Below, one piece after another: positions 12,651 to 22,938 of a stretch of DNA of 52,631 nt; the first letter of the stretch is position 1; each line of letters begins with the position of its first letter. This DNA comes from Calcarisporiella thermophila CBS 279.70 (lineage: Eukaryota > Calcarisporiellomycota): the NCBI RefSeq assembly GCF_041956535.1, contig NW_027192200.1, positions 709,118 through 761,748 of the forward strand, written 5' to 3'. A program made the translations under genes and the position numbers. Below the pieces are notes generated by a model. That model had not been told where the DNA came from. It saw only the letters and a program-made list of their open reading frames with translations, and did no database searches.

Positions 12651-14223
12651 TCCTCAGAGGTGATGTGCAAAATGCCTTCCAACCGGAAATGAAGAAGAAC
12701 AAGAGCAAGGCGCAAGTGAGAAAGGTTCCAGCTCAGGGGGAAGAGGGCGAGGGGCGAGAGGGTTTACCAAAAAAAAGGGGAGGAAATAAGCTTCTGCAGT
12801 GCTGAGCACGGGATAATGATTGATTGTGTGTGGAGAGCAATTATGGAATTTAAGGTTCTCTATCTGGCGGTTAAACCGCATCTGCACGTGTGCGCTTCTC
12901 GTCATCCGGGCAGGGTTAGAGTTGGGGGTGATAGGGCTCATGTGTCGAAGCGAAGTCTGTTTTTTAACCTCCGTGTTTTTCTTGTTGTTGTGGTTGTTGG
13001 CGTGCGCCGCTGGCCTGCTCTCTGCATGCCCCACCCAGAGAGTCACGCCTCCCCGGCCGGAGCGGCTGCAAACCCTGCCAGGCTCGGGGCCGCTTACGTG
13101 TGCTCGGCAGAGGGCAGCTGAGTGGTCTTGGACTGAGTTCAAGACACCACGTTGGGCTTTGACACAATTAAAGGTTCATTTGCTGCACGTGAGAGCATGG
13201 ATATTCGTTTGAAGCTTGGAATTCCACGCGCAGGCTCGCCCTGTCAAACACGGCGTCGTGGACACGAAACAATCCATTGGGCCTGCGGCGGACGTGATCA
13301 GTGGGCGGAGGTGCTGCTTGTGCCCAATTTACCATGCCGCACTGCAGTATATTAGGCCCCCGTAGAATTTCGCCAACTTCGGGGCGCAAAAGTGGATTAG
13401 TCAGAGGCGAGAGTGATATCAGCCTGCATGCCGTGTACAACCCGACTCGATCCCCAGACGTGTGGGGCCGCGTCGCCAAGGGACTGGCCTTTCTACGGCC
13501 GAAGGGATTGACTCACAAGGGGATACTGTCTCCTGGCTTCCCATCGGGCATGGGCTTGATTCTGGATGCTGGATTCCAAGAGGACAAGCATTGGTGCCTG
13601 TGATGTCCGAAATGGAGCATTCCGGACACAGGCCAAACTTCTTCAAAATTTTATTCCCCATTGCTATTAGTAATGAGCACACCCTTCGGTACCCCCAACT
13701 TATTTCTCTACTTGCGCAACTTCCTCAAGCTGTATTTTGCCCTCTTAACTCTCTGGCGATTTCCACCCTCTCTTAATGACAGCCGGTTCCCTCGGGCTTT
13801 CCATACTCCTGTCGCAAAACATTAACCCTATTCAAATTGAACATCTCCCGAGATTAAGATCCATATTTGGATCCCGGGAAGAGGGAATTTCCTATGTTCC
13901 CCATAGTAGATCACCAAACAGATAAGAAAAAAGTGAGGCATTTAAGTTAACAGCGTAGAACAAAGTGTAAAGGAAGTTTTGTACGATGAGATTAGGCAAT
14001 CAGTGCATGAACTTTTTATTTTTTGTTTTGTTACTTAACATTCTGCGGCTGATCCTGGAAGAGAAGCTCCATTGCGAAACGTATCTTCATATTAACACAA
14101 ACCTCTGGAAAAAAGGCGACGCGCAAACTCTGAATGTAGAAACACTGTGACTGCGATTTTGTTAAGTGTAAAGAAACTATTCTCGCCACTCAACCGAGAT
14201 GTGGGAACTACAATCATTAAACA
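12651..14223. other. Long unexplained spacer, partly GC-rich
   Basis: About 1.6 kb. The stretch 12.65-13.6 kb is clearly richer in G and C than the AT-rich spacers elsewhere and has overlapping short frames on both strands, but none reads as a recognisable protein. From about 13.75 kb composition returns to AT-rich. It includes promoters for the minus-strand gene to the left and TSR3 to the right. Confidence 0.45.
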
Positions 14224-15683
14224 ATGGGACGCAATCATAAAACAAAACGCAATAGACCCAGGGATTATTCAAACTACCGCTATGGCGAAGATTCTACGGT
14301 GGATCTGCCCGAAGATGGGTCAGAGGAGAAGGGCGGGAGTCGGATTCCAGTGCCACTTGCGATGTGGGTGAGTCATCCTGTTAAGCGAGGGAGCGTCCCG
14401 TAGGAGATAAAATTGAAATTCAACTAGGATTTCGAGCAATGCGATCCCAAGCGTTGCTCAGGAAAGAAGCTGGCCCGCTTAGGAATGTTGAAAGTGCTCA
14501 AAGTATCGCAGCGATTCAGAGGCATCGTTTTAAGGTAATTGATGCTCTAGGAGCACTCGAATTTAATCTCATGAGCTGTGCTCACCTTCGCCAATGTCCC
14601 CGCTACCAGTCCTATTGGTCAGAGGGCGGTTTCTCCTGCAGATCGTCATATAGTTGCTGAACATGGCGCTGCCGTCGTGGAATGCTCTTGGGCTAAACTT
14701 GATGAGGTTCCTTTCGCGAGAATTAGGGCACCAGGGGATCGGCTCTGTACGTTACTACTGGAGTGTTTATTTTAATCGCATCTTTTTGGTCCATGGCTAA
14801 TTTTTTTCTCCTTGGAAACTTTAACTCCTACAGTGCCCTATCTTGTTGCTGCTAACCCTGTCAACTATGGAAAGCCATTCAAACTTAACTGTGCTGAAGC
14901 ATTGGCTGCGTGCTTTTATATTACTGGTAAGGATCCGATTTGAGCTCGACCATTCCTGACGGTACTGTACTACCATTGTGATAACTTAGGCTTCGAGGAA
15001 TATGGTGATCAGGTGATGAGCAAGTTCAAGTGGGGACATGCGTTTAAAGAAATCAATGAGTTAGTATTGCAAGAGTTGGTCCATTTATTCTACTTTTTTG
15101 TCATGCGCGTTTTTATTTACACATAGCGCACTTTTGAAGAAATATGCACAGTGCAAAGACTCGAAGGAAGTGGTCGAAGCACAGAACGAATGGCTGAATA
15201 TGCTAGAGAAGGAGGATAGCAAACGCAGACAAGAGGAACCAGATTCAGGTAGAATCTGATATTGATGAAGAATCGTTAGGCACCTCTGGTTGACTCTGAC
15301 TGTTTTTTTCGGGAAAAGACGAGGACGAGCTATTATTTAGAAACCCTAATCATGCTAACTGGGAAAGTGAGGAGGACGACCAAGAAGTGGAAGAGGAGGA
15401 GGAGGAGGAGGAAGAGCTAGAAGAGGACAGTGATGAGGAAAGCGAAGATGAGGACGTAGGGGAGGACGATGGGGATGGAGAGGATGGAGAGGACAAAGGT
15501 GAGAAAGAAGTTATCGATAGAGAAAACTCGATAAACGACGAGAAACACGCGTTTGGGGAACTAAAAGACGCCCGAAGAAATGAAAAGAAGGGTACGTTGG
15601 AAAGAAAAGCGGATACTTCTAAAGAGGACGTGATTGAAAAAGCAATACGACCTCTAAATAATTTGGATATTTCGAATTCTTAA
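14224..15683 (+). CDS. TSR3: 18S rRNA aminocarboxypropyltransferase Tsr3
   Basis: Transfers the 3-amino-3-carboxypropyl group from S-adenosylmethionine to the hypermodified pseudouridine of 18S rRNA, a late cytoplasmic step of 40S maturation. Seven exons: 14224-14367, 14428-14534, 14610-14746, 14834-14926, 14990-15059, 15127-15248, 15319-15683, all with GT-AG introns in consistent phase. Conserved blocks are [72 protein letters not shown] and FKWGHAF. The N-terminal Lys/Arg-rich stretch ([14 protein letters not shown]) and the very acidic C-terminal tail (poly-Glu/Asp at about 15385-15500) are usual in eukaryotic members. The gene looks intact. Confidence 0.93.
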
Positions 15684-16553
15684 GTAATATCTGTTAATAT
15701 TTAACAATAGCGCTCAATTGTTTTGTTTCTTGCTCTATTTCCATTTTGTTATTCCTATTGCAACTATTTTTTTTAAAGATGTGTATAAGGCATGTGCACA
15801 GGTCAGCCATTAGATTGTTTCTTTTCAGCATACAAACCTGTACCGAATTTCGTTTGGGAATTGTTGTTTAGAGGGAAAATATTACAGGATGCTGAGGGAA
15901 TTCCTTCGAATTTTTATCTCTATTGAACGCTATTAATCTAATTCTACAGGGCCAAACCTAACCTTATCTAAAAGTCACGCAAGATAATTAATAGCCAAAC
16001 GGGTCAACGGCTTGAGAATGTTTTGCGCAGAGTTGCGCTGTTATAAATTGAGTATCGCTTTATTTTTGGGGGGGGGAAGAGGAGTTACTTTTCTCCTCAA
16101 CCTATGCCATGCTGTGGAAGGATAGAAGCTGTAGTCTTGGAAGATTCGGAGGCAAGCGTTGGTCGCCAAGGGGAAGTAGGGGCTGCGGCTTGTTGGTCCA
16201 CGATTGGGGAGAGTTTATGTCATAACCGCGTTGAAAAGGTTGGCTTATTTACTATTCAAGCAAACCGAGAGTCCAGAACAGAGTCGTGTAACAAGTAATT
16301 AATTTAAACGCTTGCATTCGATTTTCCAGGTTAAATCGGTCCAATGATGGCTCTTTTCACGCTTCATAACGGGTTAATCTCAAACTTCTGTGAATATAAG
16401 CTAAAATACGATGCTTGACCCCTAAACTCCTTTCCTCATCTCTTTTTCCACCCTCTCTCGATACCATTCAATAGTCGCCGGTCGACACAACATCATCAAC
16501 TCACTTATCTCTCATTTTTTCCTATTTCTGTCATTTCTTCATTCCTCAACGCT
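15684..16553. other. Intergenic region, includes LPMO-like promoter
   Basis: About 0.87 kb. A G-run lies near 16067-16076 and pyrimidine-rich sequence (TCTCTCTC, CCTCATCTCT) lies in the last 130 bases before the ATG, as is common in fungal promoters. No gene was recognised. Confidence 0.5.
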
Positions 16554-17292
16554 ATGTTGGTCAAATCAGGTCTGGTACTTCTCTCTCTCCTTGGTTATGG
16601 CATTTCGCTCGCGTCTGCTCACGGCCGCATGGTGAATCCCCCCATTCGACTGAAGCCCGGAGACAGCGGCCAGGGTTTCACCTTTGCACGCTCGCCCAAT
16701 ACCAACTTCCCATGTGGTGGGCTGGTATGTATTCTTATTTCGACCCTTACAAATAGTTTAGCTCACTCCTGTTTATTTTTTGCGCGTGTAGCCTGCCGGC
16801 AAGGTGCAGAAGACTTTCAAGTCGGGTGGTACTATTCCAGTCACCTGGCAGATTACCGCCCTGCACCGTGGGACGTGCTTCCTTGAGCTCTCTACTGATG
16901 GAAACGACGGGTCATTCAAAACCCTGAAAACCCTACCCAACTGCGCCGACACGAACGGAGAGTTCTCGACGACAGTGCAGATTCCATCGGGGGCAAACTG
17001 CGACAAGTGCACGCTTCGGTTTAGGTGGTTAGCGAAGAACACTGGGGAAACTTACTTGAACTGTGCCGACATCGCCATCAATGGCTCCGGCTCCGGAAGC
17101 GGGGGTGGCGATTCGGGCGAAAAAGAGACGCCGGCCCAAGAGGCACCCCAGCAGAAGGGCAAGAACAAAAAACCAAAGAAGAAGACCGGGAAGAAGACTC
17201 AAAACGGAGACGGAGTTACACCCCAAAAATCCCGTCGCCGTGCGCGCGCGGTGAAGCCTCGAAGCTTCCACGCGCACTCTAGCCTAGTCTAA
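16554..17292 (+). CDS. Secreted LPMO-like protein with N-terminal histidine
   Basis: Two exons, 16554-16724 and 16792-17292; 223 residues. Signal peptide MLVKSGLVLLSLLGYGISLASA is followed by His23 (HGRMVNPPIRLKPG). After cleavage this would be the N-terminal histidine of a copper 'histidine brace', as in lytic polysaccharide monooxygenases and related copper proteins. A second histidine that could complete the brace is in TALHRGTC. The core shows paired cysteines (FPCGG, HRGTC, LPNCAD, CDKC, YLNCAD) and the end motif LRFRWLAKNTGETYLNCADI typical of these small beta-sandwich proteins. A Gly/Ser linker then leads to a lysine-rich tail (KGKNKKPKKKTGKKT) and SRRRARAVK. The exact CAZy family is not assigned here; chitin or another cell-wall polymer is a plausible but unproven ligand. 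Confidence 0.8.
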
Positions 17293-17620
17293 GGGAGTGA
17301 ACAAAGACAGATACGCTGGACGTTCCCTACCTCCTATAGCACCATTCATTTTGCTTTTATCTCTCTCTCCTCGAGCAATTCCGAGAATTGCTCTTGCGAT
17401 GAGCATGACCACGAACACGTTCATTTCATATACTTGAAGAAGAAAATCATATTGAAACAATTGCCCCAAAATACATTTTGATTTTGTCACCAACTTTGCA
17501 ATAAAGAAGGCACTACTGTCCATTTTGCATAGTGCAATGGATTGAAAGCATAAAAAACGATTATTCAATTATAATACAAAGCGAAAAAAAACAAGACACT
17601 GGCATAAGGAGTTGGTGTGC
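17293..17620. other. Intergenic region between convergent genes
   Basis: Holds the 3' ends of the LPMO-like gene and SLX9. Nothing else was recognised. Confidence 0.6.
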
Positions 17621-18357
17621 CTATCGTTTTTCCACAGAGGGCATGGTATTCCTGACATGTTGTCGTATGGTGGCGAGAGGATTCTCCTTATAAGTGGGAT
17701 GCTGCATCACCTTTTGGAAGCGAATGATCTCCTTCATACTGATGAAAATTCCGGATGGTTAGCGCACGCATGTTCAATTGTGAAAGTATATCAGGAGGAT
17801 AAAGATACTTACGCGGTATTCTTGCGCGCCTTTTTTGTCAAGGGCTTTTTCTCCTTGCTTTCCCCTAACTGATCTGGCTGCATAGGGTCCGAGGGTTTCG
17901 CTTCTGGAAGGGCCGCGCTAAATGTTTTCAAAAATTCCGTGGAAAATGTGTTGGATTTTTTCTTGTTCTTTTTGGGATTGTATTTTGTCTCGAGTTCTAA
18001 TGGAATATCAGAAACGGAGGTTAAAGACTAGTGTTGGAGGTCAATGAAAGGAAAGAGCACGCCTACTTTGGAACCATCTTTCATGCCGTAATCTGCGCTT
18101 TTCTTTCTTTGAAAGCCCATGGAGATTTTCTGCGGGTTGTACTGCGATTGCCTAACAAGATACCAAGTAATTTGTTTGGTGAAATTCTTAGATTCATGGT
18201 AAGAGAGCGTAGATCATACCTCTGGATTCTCTGTGCCGATCCCCCTCATTTGTTCCAACACTTGGGTCTCTTGCACCGCAAATTGACGATCAGAGACATG
18301 TCGTGGTGCTTGCTGGGAAGCATGGAGTTTAGTTCTTGTACGCCGTACTTTGGGCAT
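17621..18357 (-). CDS. SLX9: Ribosome biogenesis protein Slx9
   Basis: Small nucleolar protein involved in maturation and export of pre-40S particles. Four exons on the minus strand, about 174 residues. Exon 1 starts at ATG 18357 (MPKVRRTRTKLHASQQ), the usual basic Slx9/FAM207A N-terminus. Exon 2 contains GLSKKEKRRLRHERWFQ, matching the conserved KKEKxxLRxExWLQK block, and splices at about 17996 to KLETKYNPKKNKKK. The last exon reads MKEIIRFQKVMQHPTYKENP and LATIRQHVRNTM, the conserved C-terminal motif, with TAG at 17621-17623. The gene is too fragmented to show as one long frame. Its start is 175 bp from the divergent eS8 gene, another 40S component. Confidence 0.87.
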
Positions 18358-18532
18358 GTCGGTTATGAAAGGGCAAGGGGCGAGGGCAGGTGTGAATCCA
18401 TGAAGGAGTGTTTATTTCATTTGGTAGGGCAGTCATAAATTGTGACGGCTTAATTTCGGCTGGATTTCTGCAAGACGTTCTCATCCCCCTAATCTAGTCT
18501 CTTCTCTTTTCGCATCCATCCATCTTGTAGAT
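18358..18532. promoter_or_regulatory. Bidirectional promoter SLX9 / eS8
   Basis: Only 175 bp separate the two divergent start codons, so the 5' leaders and promoters of both ribosome-related genes must share this space. Pyrimidine-rich sequence (AATCTAGTCTCTTCTCTTTTC) lies just ahead of the eS8 ATG. No factor site is named with confidence. Confidence 0.6.
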
Positions 18533-19399
18533 ATGGGTAGAGTATCTAGAGTGTGAACTATATTCTCATGGATGAAGTGGATGTTTGGTGGGAGGGTCCT
18601 TATGAGAGGTGGGCGGAGAGTTGGAGTGAGGGGAGGTGGACGGAATTGAGAATGCATCCATGATGTTCTACCATTTTTGCGATCAACCATCCTGACTAAC
18701 GATTTCCTCATCGATTTTGTTATAAAGGCATCAGCCGTGACTCCCTTCACAAACGCTCGCACACAGGTGCCAAACGCGCCCAGTTCCGCAAGAAGCGCAA
18801 GTATGAGTTGGGCCGCCAGGCGGCTAACACCAAGCTTGGCCCCAAGCGCATCCACGAGATCCGTGTCCGTGGCGGCAACAAGAAGTTCCGTGCTCTTCGC
18901 CTCGACTCTGGAAACTTCTCGTGGGGCTCTGAGACCGTCACACGCAAGGCCAGAATCATCGCTGTCGTGTATAATGCCAGCAACAACGAATTGGTTCGCA
19001 CGAACACTTTGGTGAAGGGCGCCGTCATCCAAGTCGATGCCACCCCATTCAGGCAGTGGTACGAGGCCCACTATGGCCTTCCCGTTGGGAAGAAGAAGTC
19101 CAAGACGGTATGTTTTTTTGTATATCTAGCGAGCTCATTTCCCGATCTAATCCCTCTCTTATGCAACTCAGGCTGAGACCAAGGAGGAAGAGCAGAAGCG
19201 CTCCAACCACGTGCAGCGCAAGCTGGAGGCCCGCAAGCCCAACGCCAAGGTCGATCCCCTGCTTGATGACCAATTTGCTACTGGCCGTTTGTACGCAATC
19301 ATCTCCTCCCGCCCTGGCCAGTCTGGTCGCGCAGACGGCTACATCCTCGAGGGCAAGGAGCTTGAGTTCTACGTCAGGAAGATCAAGCAGAGGAAGTAA
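18533..19399 (+). CDS. RPS8: Small ribosomal subunit protein eS8
   Basis: Structural protein of the 40S subunit. Three exons: 18533-18536, 18728-19107 and 19172-19399. The first coding exon is only ATGG; splicing to GC ATC AGC gives the invariant start [18 protein letters not shown]. Family blocks are [60 protein letters not shown] and [20 protein letters not shown]; the end is KIKQRK. Full length for eukaryotes, apparently intact, with no frame disruption. The 191-bp first intron lies immediately after the start codon, as is common in fungal ribosomal-protein genes. An open frame on the opposite strand (18481-19071) is a shadow. Confidence 0.97.
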
Positions 19400-19660
19400 A
19401 AACCAAGCGTGTATTTTGTGAACTGTTTTTTCTTATCTTTTTTTCTCTTCTCTTTCTCGTTTAAGAAAATAATAAAAATATCAAAAAAAAAGGAAATCCA
19501 CATTAAAGAAATTATAAATACCAGTAAAAGTAGATATATAGGGGAAGAGGAAGAGGAATAGGAGAACATTTACAATAGTCTAGCAGTGGGTGTTCTGAAG
19601 TGCAAACGGGAATCATATGTACAAGAAAAATGGGCCAAAGTTTAGGGGGAGGGAGGGACG

Positions 19661-20420
19661 TTATTTCCCAGTGGATGTTTCTGCTTGGTTCTCGTGCTTT
19701 AGTTTATTCTGGTATTCCTCCTCTTCTAGTTGCTATCACGGCAGATTCAATTTACTAATATAAAAAAGATCCATTGAATGGGCTTACCAGCATATTGCGT
19801 TGCTCGACTAACCAGGGCGGAAGAGTTCTCGGTAGAGTCACTAAATCCAAGTCGAAGAGCTCGATAAACTGCTCGTTCACATAGCGAGCCTTGCTTCCTG
19901 CATAGCTCCGATACTGCAAGAAAATTAGGGCTGGGCCAGTAAATATATAGACTGTATGAAGTACCTCTCCCACGATGGAATTGAAATTCCAGCCTTGGAG
20001 TTTGCGCAAACAGCCGATGAATGTGCCTGTCTCGTGAATTCCTGAGGTACACATGACGAGGATAGGATGGTGCTCAAAGTCAAGCACAAGTTCAAGGCCT
20101 TCCTTAATAAGCTCTTCGCTCACAGGTCGCCATCCAAGGTTGGGTTTCCAAGCACGAAGACCGAGATGTACCTTTAGAAGGATTTTAGAGTTACCATCGA
20201 AAGAGCAGAAATGAAAAAAAAAAGGGTCCCATCATACTAGTTTGATTTTATTCTCTTGGAGGAAATTTATAATGGCTCTACTGGGAGATTCGGGAGAGAG
20301 GGCAACCACGGTCTTCAGATGCAGCGAGCGAATGAATGCAAAATGGGTCTGCTGGAGCATGTCGGAGCGGTAGATGCCCTTCTCGACGATGCCAAACTGC
20401 TCAGGCGGGGTCAGCAGCAT
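19661..20420 (-). CDS. Oca/Siw14-type tyrosine phosphatase-like protein, probably inactive
   Basis: Dual-specificity-phosphatase fold of the fungal Oca/Siw14 group. Minus-strand exons: MLLTPPEQFGIVEKGIYRSD from ATG 20420; HLGLRAWKPNLGWRPVSEEL to FNSIVGE; YRSYAGSKARYVNEQFIELF to RNML; and a short last exon QLEEEEYQNKLKHENQ ending with TAA at 19661-19663. The P-loop reads CTSGIHETG. The active members have a CxxGxxRTG pattern; here the cysteine is present but Glu takes the place of the essential arginine, so hydrolysis is unlikely. Yeast Oca2/Oca4/Oca6-type proteins form a complex with Oca1 and Siw14, so a scaffold role is plausible. The exact Oca orthologue is not resolved. Confidence 0.82.
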
Positions 20421-20600
20421 AACGAACTGAGTTATCCTTAGGTATTTGATTCCAATGTGACTTTTAACCTATTTTACAAACGCCACTCGCCTCAAACTGG
20501 ACGTCACGGCCGTTCTGAAAAAGTCTTCTAGGAAGAGAAGGCGGAGAAGGATTGGAAAAGTAGAGCTTTCTCCGTTTTGCTTTGAACAATCAACAAAGAA
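20421..20600. promoter_or_regulatory. Short divergent promoter, Oca-like gene / YOP1
   Basis: 180 bp between two divergent start codons. Both transcription units must start from this interval. No named element was recognised. Confidence 0.5.
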
Positions 20601-21295
20601 ATGGTCACCAATGCGAACGCCAAATCCACTATGGATACAATAAGAGTTAAATTTGATTATTATTACCGCCAGGCCGACAAGGAGCTAGAGCAGATTCCTT
20701 GGCTCCGGCAACTTGAAGCCCAGCTCAAGGTTCCCAAGGTCTATTTGGCGTCTTCGGGAGCACTCGTAGTGTTCGTGCTCCTTTTCTTTAACATTGCTGG
20801 GAGCATTATAGCTGATGTGATTGCCTTTGGCTATCCAGGTAGGAATGGGTAATTTGCCTATTGGATGCCTGTATATCTCAATTCTCTGCAAAATAGCCTA
20901 TCGGTCATTCAAGGCTCTCGAATCCACCGGCGGAAGAGACGATGTCCAATGGCTCTTCTACTGGATAGTGTTTGGCCTCTGCTCCGTGATAGAGTATTTT
21001 TCTCGTGCCTTATTATACTGGTTCCCCTTCTATTACCTTTTCAAGACGATATTCTGCCTGTGGTTGATGCTTCCTCAGACAAGGGTAAGCCTTTTGCTTG
21101 TGGGTGATACTTACGTGTGTTGAACATGTTTATATGCCGAAAATCTTTCAGGGAGCCGAATACCTCTACAAACGCCTGCTCCGGGGCTTCATTATGCGCT
21201 ACGAGGGACTTAGTGCAGAGAGTTCTTCCTCGGCGGCCTCTTCAAGTCGATTAAATCAGAAGGTGAATGCAGCTCTGGCGGGTGGGTCTCGTTAG
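20601..21295 (+). CDS. YOP1: ER membrane-shaping protein Yop1 (REEP/DP1/HVA22 family)
   Basis: Reticulon-like hairpin protein that curves tubular ER membranes. Three exons, with GT-AG introns at about 20839-20895 and 21083-21150. N-terminal amphipathic stretch FDYYYRQADKELEQIPWLRQ. First hydrophobic hairpin VYLASSGALVVFVLLFFNIA. Then the family signature AYRSFKALESTGGRDDVQWL, FYWIVFGLCSVIEYFS and the second hairpin YWFPFYYLFKTIFCLWLMLP. After the last splice comes GAEYLYKRLLRGFIMRYEG, which corresponds to the usual C-terminal amphipathic helix, then a Ser-rich tail. TAG at 21293-21295. Apparently intact and of normal length (about 180 residues). Confidence 0.93.
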
Positions 21296-21694
21296 GGCAG
21301 TTGTAGTTCGTCAGTGAAAATATCAGATATGTTCAAGTTAGTCCCCTGTTGTACCTATAACATATATATTCCCCCTCCCCTCCTCATTAATTAGATAAAT
21401 GTATGGTAGATTCAAGGCTTTATTGAGTATATATATTCTCTAATTATCGCTCATTGTCATGTATTACTGTAGAGTAAGAATAAAAAATCTTGTTAAGAGC
21501 GATAAAAAAAAGATAGGTCAGAGAAAAGGAATTTGGATCATTAGACATAAAACAGCAGATGGGGAAAGGTGGAAGAAAGAAAACAGAAAAAAAAAAAGAA
21601 TACTTCAACATCAAACATAAAAATAAGCATCTAAAGGAAGAAGAGGAAAAAAAAAAAGGAAATAGGAGGAGTGGTAGTATTGGGTGCTTTGCTT
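21296..21694. other. Intergenic region between convergent genes
   Basis: About 400 bp with A-runs (for example near 21575-21600 and 21645-21660). It holds the 3' ends of YOP1 and YPT7. No gene was recognised. Confidence 0.55.
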
Positions 21695-22584
<890 letters not shown>

Positions 22585-22938
22585 CCCTACAAAATTTGTT
22601 GAAAATTCAGAAAGAGAACAACTGACGCCAAATGATGAAGAGGTTGCATAAGAATTTCCACTTTGACTGCCCTCAAATTAATTTCATATTTCATATCGAA
22701 GTGCTCTTTCATCCTATTCAAACAACAAGTCTTCGCATCAAGCAAAGTTTTTTTTTTGCCACCATTTTATCTCGCTTAACTTTTGTTTCGTTGCGATTTC
22801 TCCATTTTTCCATTTTTTAGTGAGCTTGGCTGATAGCGGACCTCTTCTAGAGACACTAACTTCTTCTCATCCAGAGAAGCATTAACTGCCTGTTTTGGCT
22901 CTCCTTCAGTTGCGATCTGAAGTTCCCCTCCTCCAGCC
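22585..22938. promoter_or_regulatory. Divergent promoter region YPT7 / SNF2-type gene
   Basis: 354 bp between divergent start codons, with T-runs and pyrimidine-rich sequence. It must serve both genes. No named site was recognised. Confidence 0.5.

Noticed and set aside
18481-19071. 196-residue frame on the minus strand
   Set aside because: Antisense shadow of eS8.
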